Position numbers and translations under genes: made by a program
Assembly: GCA_034336665.1 (NCBI GenBank)
Contig: JAPFBE010000002.1
Span: forward strand, 78,436,905 to 78,500,904
Reading direction: 5' to 3'
Source of the DNA: Luscinia megarhynchos
Taxonomy: Eukaryota > Chordata > Aves > Passeriformes > Turdidae
Length of the DNA: 64,000 bases
The notes under the pieces: model-generated
The model's database searches: none
What the model was told of the DNA's origin: nothing
What the model saw: the letters and a program-made list of their open reading frames with translations, nothing else
In this document: positions 11,101-24,204 of the stretch, piece by piece
Layout of the letters: each line of letters begins with the position of its first letter
Numbering within the stretch: the stretch's first letter is position 1

Positions 11101-13830
11101 CTAGATCTAAGGAGGCTTTTGTCACTCTGGATTTTGATCAACCCTTGCTGTGAAATCTGCTTCAAATGCCAATATTTCTTCCTTTTCCCAAAAGCTGAGG
11201 ACACTAGAATGAGCACTGAGGAGTTTGGACCCATTTCTAATCTCATACTAGTGGTCAGTGAAAAAAAAAAGCTAGTCTTAAGGTACTGCAACTTTTAAAG
11301 GATCTGTCCCAACCACGCTTGCAGATAGGGCTGTGTCTCACCTGTGCCTCATTAAGACTCCTACTGTGCTTGAAGTGAACCTTCCCCTAAATTGTAATCA
11401 GAGCCTTTCCTCAAATCTAAGGATCTACATCCCAGCAAAATAATAAGCCAAAAATACTACACATTTAAAATAGTCAGATGGAGCCCATGCTTAAAATGTC
11501 AAGACTAAAAAGACAGCTAATCACTAGGAGTGGTTTCCCTTGAGGTCCCAAGAGTATGAGGCTTGTGTTCATGAGTTAGCTTCATCTTAAAATCAGTAGC
11601 AAAGCCTCTCCATAAAAGCAGCTGTACTCCTCTGTTAGCTGGCTACCCTGAAACTATCCTCTTGTGTAATAAAATTTCCAGTGTGTAAGCTAGAGTTCCA
11701 GTTTGTAAAGCTAAAGTAAATAGTTTCTTCAAGTGACCCGGCATCTGTGAGAGAATAAGCTCCATGCAGAGGACAAAATCCAGAAGACTCCTTCTGCACT
11801 GCATTACATATAGAGAAGGTACAAATGCATAATCACACTCCTTGAAAATACTGTGCCTAAATAGTCATATTCAGCACTGATTTACACCTTGGTCAGTCCT
11901 AAGGAACTTCTGTAGAATATAAAACACACTGAAAGTGAGTACTTAGTTATTAATGCTGTTTTTGAAGCTGACACTAAATATGAGAGCAATAACAACAGCA
12001 AGATTTCCAATTATCTCTTCAGAGCTGGCCTTGAAAATCTGTCACTGCTATACTCCAAGAAATGCTGCTGGAAGTGCAATGGAAAGAGGAAACCACACGG
12101 CTTCACATGAAGGAAAAGAAAACTGCCTGACAGGCAGTTTCCAAATCAGCTGCACTTTCTGGTGGCTTGTCCAAGGATCCTACTCTAATTCAGTTATTTA
12201 GCACTGAAAAAACTTTTATCAGAGATGCTCTAGGCTGAGAAGCTGGTAGAACTATGGAAAAAGTTGATGGCAGAAGCTAAAGGCAGAGCACGCCCAAATC
12301 AGTGAATTTCAAACCCCTCAAAGGCACAAATCCCTGTGTATCCAGTCTGAGACAGTAAGCAAGGAAAATGTGAGTCCAGTGTTCCTGATATTGGGCTTTT
12401 TTAAATCCTGGGCAAAACTTCTCCTAACTGGAGAGTTACACACACAAAAAAGAAGCTGTCCTGCCTATGCTCCCCTGAAGGTTTGGAAGAGAAGCCCAGA
12501 AATTCTCTGTGGTAGCACTGGCACCATCACACCAAGGGAATACAGGCAGGAGAGAGAAAGGATATGGGAGAGACAAAGAATAGTGACATAGTGACAAACA
12601 AAACCTGGCAGCAAACTGCATGTCCCCTGAAAGCAACAGTGACTACATCCTTAGGGACAGAGCAGATTTCTGTGGCAGCACAGCCCTTCCACAGCAACAT
12701 CCTGCACACAATATAGCTCAGGACTTGGTGCTACAGCTTCACCTTCTTCATGGTCTGATCTTTGGGATTAAAGCACACTCTGTAATCCTAAACAAAGCAA
12801 GGGGGCAAAGCGAGGGGGAATCATCAAAGAGAGTCCTACAGCTTGTGTCTTTTCCCAGTGGGCAACAAGCAACCAGAGTTTTCCTATTCTGTTGAAGGAC
12901 TTTTATCTTTTTTCCTCCTGGAGGAGCCCATGCTGTGCAAGTAACATGAAACAAGGTTTTTACTCAAAAGTTTATATATTTTACTCAAAGTCCATACAAC
13001 CTGTGCTAATCTGTATATACAGAAAGACTGTGATGACTTCTAATGATTTTTGGAAGTGACTTTTTTTTATATATGATTTTAAAGTATTTAATTTGTGTAA
13101 AGTGAGGACCTGCAGTTGCTTTCTCTCCCACAAGGAAAGCTGTAGTCAGCCCTGTGATGCCAGTGGTGACACAAATGTTGGACCAGCATGAAAGCTCAAG
13201 CAGACTCTTGTGTAGCATCATCACAAGCAGGAATGAGGCAGTTTCTAACAGGTATTTTGGAATGACATAGCATGGGAATCTGAATTGCTGTATTTCAGTG
13301 GCTTTCAAACATTGTTGGAGAGTATCTTACTCATCTTATTTCGTTAATAGAGTTCAATCAGTTTTGGTGATCAGACCCAAACGTTTGTTACCTCTGGTTT
13401 ATATTATTTATATTTACCTCTCTCTTTTGCTGTGCCAATTACTACAGGCACAGCTGCCTGCAAGCAAGCACCAGCAGCCAACACATAACCACCTACCTCC
13501 CAGCAGCTCACAGTCGCTGTCAATGCTGTCGTGCACCCCTGCAAAGATGTTGGCCAGCGAGGACTTGCCCACGCCGTGCTCCCCGATCAGCACCACGCGG
13601 TAGCAGCTGCTGCCCGACTCGGAGGAGATGACGGAGTCGGATGACTCTGAGGACCAGCTCCTCCTGTAATATTCATCAGGGCTGATGGTGTAGCGTTTCT
13701 GTGGGTTGTACTCGTTGGAGTCTTTCTGGACCAGCAGGTTCTTTCCGTCAGCAGGGATGCTCCATCGCTGCTGCTGCTGGTGCAGGCTGCTGTTGTGGGT
13801 GCGACGCATGGTGACATTGTTGAGAGTCAT
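7911..13830 (-). CDS. GEM: GEM, RGK-family small GTP-binding protein (complete, 4 coding exons)
   Basis: This is a complete RGK (Rad/Gem/Kir) GTPase. The family inhibits voltage-gated calcium channels through the beta subunit and restrains Rho-kinase-driven cytoskeletal change, acting at the plasma membrane and in the cytosol. The coding sequence joins 13497-13830, 10365-10441, 9680-9884 and 7911-8188 (894 nt, 297 residues; human GEM is 296). Visible motifs are the P-loop GEHGVGKS (residues 83-90), the RGK-type G3 DMWD in place of DxxG (132-135), NKSD (192-195) and ETSA (220-223). A basic C-terminal extension ends in the hallmark KSKSCHDLSVL, without a CAAX prenylation box. The N-terminal extension carries serine-rich stretches (RSWS and SSESSDS near 57-65). 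The start ATG has A at -3 and lies 9 nt after an acceptor. Introns occupy 8189-9679, 9885-10364, 10442-13496 and 13840-15541, and no other gene was seen in them. No frame breaks are present. Confidence 0.97.
8189..9679 (-). other. GEM: GEM intron between coding exons 3 and 4
   Basis: A 1.49-kb GT-AG intron. No other exon or identifiable repeat was seen. Short open frames on both strands at 8117-8582 are extensions of GC-rich exon sequence and are not genes. Confidence 0.8.
9680..9884 (-). CDS. GEM: GEM coding exon 3
   Basis: A 205-nt exon encoding residues 138-205 plus one base. It begins REGEWIREHCMQ and contains the NKSD guanine-specificity motif. The acceptor is ttgatttgagcag and the donor is GGCAG|GTAAGG. 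Confidence 0.95.
10365..10441 (-). CDS. GEM: GEM coding exon 2
   Basis: A 77-nt exon encoding residues 112-137, which completes the split Glu codon and ends ...LLDMWDNK with the RGK G3 motif. The acceptor is ttctttccag and the donor is AATAAG|GTAC. Phase agrees with both neighbours. Confidence 0.94.
10442..13496 (-). other. GEM: GEM intron between coding exons 1 and 2
   Basis: A 3.05-kb GT-AG intron with no recognisable exon, RNA gene or clear transposon. Confidence 0.8.
13497..13830 (-). CDS. GEM: GEM coding exon 1
   Basis: Encodes residues 1-111 and the first base of codon 112. It holds the N-terminal extension and the P-loop. It ends at the donor GGAG|GTAGGT (intron from 13496 downward). 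The acceptor upstream, tttctccctag, ends at 13840, so the exon includes 9 nt of 5'UTR (13831-13839). It is GC-richer than the introns around it. Confidence 0.95.
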
Positions 13831-13839
13831 TTTTAACCC

Positions 13840-15541
13840 CTAGGGAGAAATAGGGAAATCACAGATGTTACCCACTAAGTATTTAGAAATTCTTTCTGAC
13901 TAGCTTCAAGGGACCACATCATGCTCCTCTGTAGGGACCTAATAGGTGAGAAAAGAAAAATTAGCATTTCTGCACTCTTGGTGAACTCCGTATTCTTGGT
14001 GGCACACAAAGAAATATTTTAGTTACTAGCTAATGAGACAGAGCCTGTTTCTTAGGGATAATACCACCCTCACATGCTAAATCCCATCTTGTTTAGCCTT
14101 TACTAACTCAGGGCTGTGCTAAATGCAGCCCAGTCCTGGGAAGAGGGAGGTAATTCTGTGTCCCAGGAGCAGCAGGAAGGGACAGTGCCCACCACACCAG
14201 TCCTGCAGAGCAGCTGCAGCCCTGCCAAGAATCTGCCTATGGTGCAGACAATTCCACCTCCTTTTGGCTTCACTGGGGACAAACAGAGACTGGTCTCAGC
14301 TGTCTCCAGCTGCTGGTGCAGCTGAGTGTACAGCATCTTTCTCATTGTTTCTGTTAAGAGCTGAAACTTCTCGGGGAAGCAATAAGGCATAATTCACTGC
14401 CCTCTCAGACAACTCTGGCACAAAAAGTCATGCAAGCAAGTCTTGCTGCAATGGGGTGGATTTGGGTCTTATCTATGTCCATGTAAACAGAGAATGACTC
14501 TGCCTCAGACAAGGACTTTTTGGCTGGTAAGAGGGAGGTCATAGTAAAATCCAACAGCTTTTCTGAGGAGATACAAGTTGCTTCTACAGGAGATATAACT
14601 GGGAGAAAAGGCTCATTAATTTATAGATATTAAGTCAATAACTTCATTACCGCACAGTTAATTAGATAGGTTCACTCTTTTTACATAAGCATAGCTCTTA
14701 ATTACATTTTTTTCAGCAAACTCTATTTTGCCTTGCTTGGAGGCAGAGAAGAGTGATGTCATTATCACAGGCTACCATTTTTAGGAAAGTTTCTTTGATG
14801 CATTCCAGCTCCCAAAGTGACCATTATTTAGACATTTTTGGTTTTTGCCCCATATCTGATGTTTCTCGGCTCTCTCCTCTGTATCAGTAAACAGGATATT
14901 TGTTCATAAAATTCACCCAACCACCTTCAAACCCCAATAATAGGTGATGAACAATAAAAAGTACAGTAAAGCAAAAAGTACAAATTGCTATTCTTCTTCA
15001 TACAAAACTGTCTGAAAACTTCTGTGAAGAAATTCCCAGCAGAACCTAAGACAAATATATAGAAAAAGCACTGTCTGAACTTATTACAGCTTACACCATA
15101 TTTTCTCTGTGATGTGCAGTACTTTGGGGCAAAATGAGATCATTTGCGTGATCCTAGTAACACTAACTTTGTCAGCAAGAAATACATCTAAAGGAGAAAT
15201 CATGCACTAAGCAAAGGCTGCTTCACAAGCAAAATTAAATATTTACTGTGGTTGAATTCTGAAATGCACTTTTACCTTACAGTATCCCCATTGAAAAGAC
15301 CAGATGAAAAAAAGATCTCATTCAGCCAGACAACAGAGAGTAACTCACAACCTGCAACAAGCAGTCACTCACAAAACCATCACAAACATTTTACAATTTA
15401 GCCTCTAACAAAGTGTCACCCCTCATTAAAAAAGCCAAACGAGTCACACACTGTGCTCCAAGTTCAAACTGGTTTTGCTACCCCATACTGCATTTATCTG
15501 CATTTATCTCCAGCACCTCCAGGGTCCAGATCCTCTCTTAC
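13840..15541 (-). other. GEM: GEM 5' intron (between non-coding and first coding exon)
   Basis: A 1.7-kb intron inferred from a strong donor (CACAA|GTAAGAG, GT at 15540-15541 on the plus strand) and the acceptor ending at 13840. Nothing else was recognised inside it. Confidence 0.6.
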
Positions 15542-15660
15542 TTGTGCCAGGCTCCTGCAGCCAGTCCAGTCCTTTGCTCCCAGAGCCCCTCTCTCCTGGT
15601 GGGCTGTGACACACTGAGCAGCTCTGCCGAAGTAAATCCTCTCCTGCGCTGGGGCTGCCT
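15542..15660 (-). other. GEM: Putative GEM non-coding exon 1
   Basis: This is a GC-richer block of about 119 nt that starts roughly 28 nt downstream (in sense) of a TATA box and ends at a near-consensus donor. Joined to 13839 it would give a 5'UTR of about 128 nt. The start site is estimated from the TATA position. The exon is inferred and would be settled by transcript data. Confidence 0.6.
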
Positions 15661-15685
15661 CTTTAATTCTTCCTCAGCAAACCTG

Positions 15686-15734
15686 GTTTATATTAAGCCC
15701 ATCTGATCAGAGACAGGGCTTTTCCGTGACGTGG
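15686..15734 (-). promoter_or_regulatory. GEM: Putative GEM promoter: CRE and TATA box
   Basis: Reading the minus strand, the sequence CCACGTCACGG (15726-15735) carries a CGTCA half cAMP-response element. About 35 nt later TATAAAC (15686-15692) fits a TATA box, followed about 28 nt on by the inferred start of exon 1. A CRE/TATA arrangement suits a rapidly induced gene such as GEM. Position and order are seen; function is inferred. Confidence 0.6.
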
Positions 15735-15735
15735 C

Positions 15736-18700
15736 TGGCCTTGCCATACAACAGCCAGCCCCCAGCTGGGAGGAAGCAGACATGCAGAAGAGAAAAAACT
15801 TGCAAACAATCTCAAAAGACTTACTCAAAATCATGTGATTGTTTTAATATTGCCAGTAAAATAAACACTTTTGGTTCTTGCACGATGAAAACAGGAAAGT
15901 GGAACAAAAATAAATAATACATGACATTTAGCCTCAGACAGCTTTTAATTCAATGTTGTCAAAATTAATGATGATTTTAAAGTTATCTAAGTTTATTTAA
16001 TGCACGAAATTCTGTAAATGCATTATATATCTGTTCTCTGTCTGCAAAGCACACTTAACCCCCTGCTGGACAAAACATTTCTCTGGAATAAAATATCTGA
16101 ATGTTATTTTGAAATTTTTAGAAGTAGGAATATTATTCTAGGGGCTTTGTTGGAGTTTTGTTTGTTTCTTTGTTTTGAAAGCTCCAATATTTACAAACCT
16201 GTTATTCTCTGTCAGCCTCCAAGTGACTGTACCCAGTCTCCTGAACTGCATAACCACCTCTCACTTTTGCTTCCATATTTTACTGCCAAGGGTTTGGGAA
16301 GACTTCTAACTGTGAATTCAGTCTTCCTGCAGCTGGGTGTTGGCAAAGATGCATCAGAACACACAGTCTGCAGGAAGTCACACAGTGTTGATGCTGTGCA
16401 CAGGATCACTATACAGTGAACAAGCCACAAACCCAGAGTCTGGTTCTTACATTTTTATAGCCTCATAACTGATTGGCATGAGAAATTTTGCCAGAAGGTA
16501 AAAAGTCCAAACCTGTTGGAACTTGTAACAACATACTTCTTCATTAACCAAAGAAGAGTAAGAAAATGTGATAGAACTACTTGCTACTTATTTATACAAC
16601 TATACATAAACCCTGTAGTCAGATCCCAATTCTCCAGACTCTAGATTAAATACAATGAGGTCCTACAGCTTTCTTATATATTTACATATTTACATTTTAT
16701 ACTTACATTTATATTTACATTTATATTTACAATCTCCTGGTCCCTGAATCAAACAGGACAACTTCTTATCCTAGAAAGTCTGAACAACTTTAATTTTAAA
16801 TAGAGAAATTTTTTTCCATGCTACAGGCCAAGCAAATCTTTAACTGACAATGTACCTTTATTGAAGGGAACACTAATGTGCAGAAAACATCTCTTGTTAA
16901 CACTGCAATTGAAATCTCCTTGCTTTGTTTCCCCTTTGGCTTTATTTCATCCCTGTGTCTTTCATGAGGATTTTCAGGAAGCCATTCTAAAGTTTTAAAA
17001 GCCAAGAGCTTATCACAAAGTAATAGGTACTCATCAATGTACACGGAAATTATGCAGATCTACCAACGGTTGAATCGAGCAGAAATATGTCCTGATTTTC
17101 CTTCACCTGTATTTCAGTGCTTGGCAGCAGCTGAACTGGCCCCAGGTCCTGCACCTTCACCTCACCTGTCTCTTGCACATCAGGCCTCTGCTGCTGAGTG
17201 AGAATCCCAAAGAGCACAAAGGGCCACATCCTTCTGTCTAGCTTGTACAGAGGGGCTTGTAATGCTTACTGCCCAAAATGTAACTACATCTCTCTCCAGG
17301 AATGTTTGTGGCATGGACAGTACTTTGCAAAAATACTTTTCCTGTTGGTGTATTCAACTGAAGTTGCTTGTTTTTTTTGAAACATGCTGGAAACCATGAA
17401 GGTGAGTGTGTGATTGGAGTACAATGCTCTGCACCTCAGGTTTGCACAGCTCTCTGTAAATCGTCTGTAATTTGTCACTGCTGAGTAAAAAAGCAAAACC
17501 TGTCCACTGCAGGACTGGAGAGATTTATGGCCAGAGTGATTGCAGCAGAACTGCAGGCTCTAATGTCTCACCCAATTGTTTAACATATATCACAGCAGAA
17601 AGTGCAGACAGAAGAAATAAACCAAAGTCAGAAGAGCCTTTGTGTTTAGTTGTAGTTACTGTTAGATTAGGAATTGCTGGACGTCATCTTTCATATCCTC
17701 TTCATAAAATTCAAGGCAGACAAAGAAAACATGTCTCTCCAGAACCACACCATATATCTCTTCCATAAAGCCATCCAGAAGGGCTGTCCCAACATGACAT
17801 GAAGTGCTTGTACTTGGGGAACTTGCACATGTTTTCCTTTGTACTGTTTCTTCTGAGCCTACTCTGGTTTTCCAACTGAACAATTAACCATTAACTCTCC
17901 AGGTCCCATTCTGCACTACACATCCACAGGATGAAGCATTGTTGCTCCTCAGAGAATGCCATCAGCACTCATGAACTTCACTCACTCTGTCTGTGGGGAA
18001 AACACTTTACTTGTTTTTGAAGCTGGGGAGAGATGCAGCCTTTTTATCCTGCGGGTACTTACTTACAGGGATAACAGCAGGTTGGATACTGAAACACGTG
18101 AACTGAGTCCTTCTCAGGGACAAAAACAATCCCACAGTCTGCTCTGTTCAGCCCTTTTGCACTCTTTGCTGGTCAACACTTCCAAGTCCTGTGCCTGCCC
18201 AAAACACAGGCACGAGCAGAGACAAACCATGAGGCCGGTGCTGTCGCAGAGCGCTCGAGTGCTCGGACGTAACTGCTGGTGCAATAGTTTAAATTCAGAG
18301 TTGTTTTTCTTCCATCTTATCCACTCTCTGTTTCATTAATCACATCTTAAAGGAATTCTCCCTGCAGCCAGGATGAAGCAAACATTGCAGAGTAGCAGCT
18401 CTGCAATCCTTCCCCAGCCAATTACAATTAGACCAGGTGATGAGCAGAGCAATTAGGCAGAAATTTCCCACTGGTTATAAAAGCAGTGCTTTTTAGCTGA
18501 CAATTTGCCAGTTTGAATTTATGTATATAATGGCAAAAGTAATTCATCAAACCTTCTGGTGTAAGGGTTATCCACAGAGAGGACATAAATCATCTTGAAG
18601 TGGGAGGGAAATTCAAGGGAGGAAAAAAATTTTAAAAAGCAAGGAAAAACAAAATTCAGATTTTTTTCAATGAAAACTCACTGCAGCATGTTTGAAAGTG

Positions 18701-21700
18701 CACTTTCGCTCTCTATACATCCAGCAGAGGAGTTCACCTTCATCTTTGCCCCAGTGGGCCTGACTTAGTAGACTTTGCTCCCAATAGTGAGCTGCCTGCA
18801 CAGTGCTAAGTGCTTGCCTTAGTCTCCTCCAGACCATTGTGGCATTTCACATTCTGCTCTGCCTCACATCTGGCAGTGCTGGCAGCCCTCTGGCTATTCT
18901 CAGCCCTACCAACAACAGCAGCTATGGACAGAATTAATTTGGGTGCTGGGCTGGGCAGTGCTGGACACTCTGCCCAAGGGAAGCTGCTCCATTGTCACCA
19001 TCCATTCCTGCTGCACAGGCAGCCACAGGCAGCTTGGTGAGCAAATGTAGAACTAAAGGCAAAAATAGATGTGGGATGAGGCAGCACTGGGCCCACAGCA
19101 ATGGGACCATTCCACTATTTAAACCAGCTTGTGTCCACAGCTTTGCCTTTGCCTATCCCAATTTATATCAAATGACTCAGTGTGAGGTTTCATACTGACT
19201 GAAAAGGTACAAGGGATCAAACACTCTGAGACTGGGATGGATGAGATAGGGAAATTAAGTATTATGTGCCTGAGGTAAATTACTGAGGGTCTTAAGAGGA
19301 AGACAGGGAAGAGAAAGACACTGAGAAATTAAGGACTAATAAAACACCAATTTATTTAAAAGGAAACAGTCAGAAGCACCTTAAAGTGCCACCATCCAAC
19401 CTAAAAAATAGCCATTGCTCTTTTCAGTGGGGAAGACTTAGTAGACCCTGTTCCTAGAGCTGCTTACAGAGGATACTGAATTTGCTCCACCAGCTTCTTT
19501 CCTTCCCCATTTTTACAGTTCTTTAACTGAGCACTGAAAGTAGAACATAATCCTTCAGTGATGAGCACAAGGATAGGGAAGAAGCACTGATCTGCAATCT
19601 GTGTGCACAAGTTAGCTGTAAAAGCCAGCATTAGAGCTCCCAGGGAATAGGATTGCCTTTAATCAACTGACTCATTGGAGAACCCCTTATTGGTCTATTA
19701 CTTGCAGATAATCTGGATTCTGATGTTCCAAAAGGAACGTGTGTTCTACATCTGTGCACTGCAGGGCTTTGTTGAATATAACAGGTGTCCAAAGGTATTT
19801 TCCCCACTAATTCATTAAGCCAGAACAGTGGAAGACTCGGCAGAAAATGAGAAATGAGCAGCCAAGGCAAGCAATGCAGTTCAGTTCATAATAAAATACA
19901 AGTTAGTTTTTAGTCTAGTTAACTGAAAAGAAATTAAAACAACTGTCAGCTTTGAGGGGAAAAAAGAGCAATGACAAAGAGTAAATGGTAAAACTGGATT
20001 ATTTCAGTAAGAGTTACTTAGCAAAAGGACTGCCTATTTCCCACTCTTGCTCTCAATGACGTTAATGAACTCTGCTGATAATTGTCCAGGGAATGGAATT
20101 AAGTCATATATGACATAAATAAATGTGCTTTTCAATGCAAATTTTTAAAAATCATACTATACTAATAATAGTAGGATGTGACCTAGCTATAAATGCTCTT
20201 CAAATACTGAGCTAAAAAAACCTTTAGATGAATGGCACCAGCACAGAAGATTTTTTGTAGCTGTGATCTTTGTAGTATTCCATACTCCTCAGTTCTGGTT
20301 CAGGAACCACTGTCTCCTTCGAAGATACAGCATTCACAGAATTTTATAACTTGATTTTATACCACTAAGTGAAGAAGGTAATTCACCAACAGAGAACTGC
20401 TGCATCACACACCACAGATTAGAAACTTCAGCAGAACAATGATCTTGTTCTGATCTTCAGAACTGTTGAAGGGAGATCCAGAAAAATGTCTTTTGCTCCA
20501 AATGCAATTTCTTGTTCACTGTGGTGTCCAAGACTCTTACACTGAGTGCAGCCAACACTGATTATAAATATTTAGGCATACTCACACAGAAATACAAAGG
20601 AAGCCCTCAAAACCCTGCCAATAGAAGAAAATCTACTTTAAAGATATCCCATGTCAGATCTTGACTTTCAGGACCTGATTGCATTTATCTACACAACAAG
20701 CCAGCCTGGGATGGCAAGAGGGCATCACTGAGCTCTCTGACCCACCTTGGCTTGCAAAACACCTTCTGTTTTGCATCATCAAAAAATGTTTTGGACTCAC
20801 TGTCTGAGTGGAGGAGTCCCATTTCTGTGCCAAGGCTGGGTGGAGGAGCCCTGGGAGGGTGGGCAGGGTTGTGGGTGTCTGCAGGACCCATGCCCCATTG
20901 AGGAGAAGATTGAGGAAAGGTGGTGGCACATGACTGAGGCAGAGCTGAGTTTGCTTGGGCTGGTTCAGTCCAGGTCACACCAGGTCTTTTACTCACCAGG
21001 AAAAAAAGTGACATCCTAAAAAACATGAAACACATGGCAGTGGCTAAACCAGCCCTTCCTCCAAAACATCAGGTCACAGCTGGAGTGTGGTGTCTGGGTG
21101 TCATATCCTTCCCCAGCTCTCTTTACTGTGCAGCCAACCAGCAGTAACGAAACCACAGCTAAATATGGTCTGCTTGGAGGGAGCTCTGGTCTCTCCTGGT
21201 TTACAGTACCATCCACCCCATGTCCCTGGTTCAGCACTCAGCTGCCTGCTTGCCACACTAGCACCTAGTAAAGTGATGCTTCATATGATTGCTCAGTGAT
21301 TCACTGCCTTGTTTGGATTTTCTGGCTCCTGGGCTCATGTTTATCAGCAAAACACACTCTCCAGTGTCAGCCTTTAAGCGGATTGGAGCCGTGCAAAATG
21401 CCTTTGAGCAAGATGCTCTACACAGTCAGGCATAAATAATGTCTATTTAATTGAACAACAGCATCTCTTTTATTTACATGGCTTTACCCTTGTGTCATTC
21501 ATCATGTACTTTCCACTTCCCAAAATGTAAGATGTGATAATGAACATACAGCTGAAGGTATGTTGCTTATTTTCTTTTTGAAGATCTAGCTCTTCACCTC
21601 TGTTGTACTGTGTTCATGGCAGGTCAGCTGATCCCTGGCCCCTGCAGGTAGGATTCATTTCACCTCATTCAAACTGCTTGCCTTGTTTCCCAGAGTGACA

Positions 21701-23563
21701 CAGACAGGGTAAACCAAGGAGCTGCAAGGTGATTCATCTAACACAGGTTGCATGGATCATGGAAATGCCTCTCTCCCCACTGACAACAGAGGGATGGGGA
21801 GATGAGCCTCTCTGCACTAATGCTGGTTTTAAACTGCACTCTCTGAAAGCTGTACTGGCAGTCAAGTGAAATGAAGACATCCCTAATGGCCTAAAGACTA
21901 ATCTTTATAATGATTTTTACTGATGTTCTTTTCAGGTGGGCTATAAGTAAGACAAGGTCTAAGATTTAATCATTGCACATGGTTAGAACTTTCCCCTCTA
22001 GTACAGAGGGTGCATCATTAATAACTCTAATCAACCATTTTGACTACTGGCAGAACTCCCAATAATTTCACTGGATTGTGCTCCATTACAAATCACATTT
22101 CTGCAAAATATACCTCTGTGATAATGTGTGCAATAACACCATCCTTCTCAGCAGTGGACTCTGCAACGTCTCCGATATGTTTTTCCTCCTTCATGGCAAT
22201 TAACATATAATTTAATACTTTCTGAACATATTCTACACTAGAATTTCCCATTAATAAGGGAGGACTTGTTCTCATCATCTCACTGAGCATGCTACTGATT
22301 AAAATATATAAGTGACTAGAGAAGGTGTCACTTGTGTGTCACAGTTCTATGGAGAGCTGCTCTGAACTGGGTACCTGACATGTATTGTTCCTGTGAAGTA
22401 CAAAATTAGAGAAACTGGTAGGGAAAAGATTTGATGTCCTGAGCCTGTGGAAGTAGATAAAGTCATGTTTTTCACAAACCCTCTGTGTTACTGGAAGTTT
22501 AACCAATGGTCAGGCTGGCAGTTTTAGAAGCTAAAAGCAAAATAGCTAATTCAAAGTCACAAGCTCAAGGAATGCATTTCTAGCATGATTTATAAACTAG
22601 ATGTGATTGTTGATGCTCTACAAATCTCAGTTCTGTGAGCTCACAATGGGAGCTGAGCAAGTGAGGCAGCCACACAGCCCCACTGTCCCTCCCACTGCAC
22701 TCTGCAGCACTGGCCTGACAGATTTTAAACAATTCTGTCATGCTGGGTAAAGTAAGACCCACAAACATGAACTGGGATGATAAAACATATCAGAATGAAC
22801 AAAGAGAGAACAAGGAGGAACAATACAGACACGTGCCTTTGCAAAAGGCAGAGAAAATATTTTGATCTCCTAGTTACAAGCCCACTCCTGGTTGACTTCT
22901 GACCCAAGACTGCTGCTGACAATTACATCACTGCTGGCCAGTAGAATGCTGCCTCCAGTAGCTCTTTGCCTCATTAGCAGGGCATGCAGAAGAGCAGCTT
23001 CATCTCAGTGGAGGGAAATGGGCCCCTTCAGCAAGGAGAGCAGAGCACATAAGGTAGGATTTGGCTCTGGATTGCCTCCTGTGCTCTCCCTCACTCACAG
23101 CTTAGGAAAAGATGAAGCTAAAATGAGAAGGACCCTTGGAGACAAAATTCTCTTTTGTTAGAGGGTCACATGGAAAAACACTGACAGCATACCTGAGCAC
23201 CTTCAAATATCCACTCCTATGAAATACCTCTTTCTTCTCTCCCACTGGTACACATCAGAAGCCACCCTTCAATTTAGTCAGAGTCAGGCATAACTGAGAT
23301 TTAAAAACATGTCCAAATTATGGAAAGGCAAAACAGCAGTAGAACTCCACATGTTCCACAGGGGATGAAGACACTGTGCCCCATTCACCTGCACATTTCT
23401 GGTTCAACAATACTGCACAACACCTGTGCTGGATGCTCACACTTCCCACAGAAAACAGAATGTATCTACTGCCTTCACTGCCCTGGACTCTCTCTGCTGT
23501 CTTTGCCTCATTGGAGGCCTCCAACATCCCCACTGCATTATTTTCTGATTACATTGCATGCAG
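15736..23563. other. Intergenic DNA upstream of GEM
   Basis: No gene, RNA or confident transposon was recognised. A degenerate A/T tandem stretch lies at 16675-16731. Distal GEM regulatory elements could lie here but cannot be seen from one sequence. Confidence 0.55.
16675..16731. repeat. Imperfect (tatttacat)n tandem repeat
   Basis: Several imperfect copies of a unit close to ttatatttacat run in succession. It is a short AT-rich simple repeat in intergenic DNA. Confidence 0.75.
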
Positions 23564-23572
23564 CTTGTTAAC

Positions 23573-24195
23573 TTGTTGTCCTGGGGTGTTTTATGATGCT
23601 GAATTGTATTCCCATTTGTCTGTTTAGCCCAGAAATAAATTCTGCACCTTCAAAACCAGATCTGAGAGCAAAGGGGGAAGAAGGAAAAGTGGTAGAATTT
23701 TTTTCACAGCTGGATTCAAAACATAGAGATAAGCAGTACTCTCGGGGTCTGCAGACAGACAGGGAGTTTTCCTTTGCTGTTTTCCTGGTTTTTCTCTCGT
23801 TAGCTGAGGCCAGAAGGGTTTTTGGAACTGTTCAGCCGTTCTTCAGTCCAAGAACACCAGGACTATCATCCAGGGGTCCCCAAGCTGCACTGAGACCAGG
23901 ACACCAAACCGAGCCCTGGAGAGACTGAGAGAGAGCCAGGCACACACCCACAAGGACTCTGAATCACAAAAGGACTCTCTCTGAACTTGCCATCTCTTCA
24001 GAACAAGGGATTCCATTGTTTAATACTACTCATTTGCTCATGTTTGTGAATACTTTGCTTTTTAAATAAACAGTTTTCCCACTTTTCTCAAAGTAGGTTT
24101 ATCTCCCAAACAGATGGGGAGAAAGGACACTTGAATTTGCCTTTTAGAGGGATCCCTTCAGGGGTTTCCTCCCAAATTTGCCCTAAACCAGAATA
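23573..24195 (+). mobile_element. Solo LTR of an endogenous retrovirus (passerine type A)
   Basis: This is an LTR-like block of about 623 bp that I recognise as a family repeated in songbird genomes. It starts ttgttgtcctgggg and ends ccagaata. It carries a plus-strand AATAAA at 24065-24070 followed by a short U5-like tail. No gag, pol or env sequence adjoins it on either side, so it is a solo LTR left by recombination. The flanks share cttgttaac (23564-23572 and 24196-24204). The exact 5' edge is uncertain by a few bases, and the family assignment is from memory of the repeat. Confidence 0.75.
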
Positions 24196-24204
24196 CTTGT
24201 TAAC

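Noticed and set aside
23593..23928. 111-codon plus-strand open frame in the first LTR
   Set aside because: It falls entirely within the LTR sequence. LTRs do not normally encode protein, and no retroviral domain is seen.
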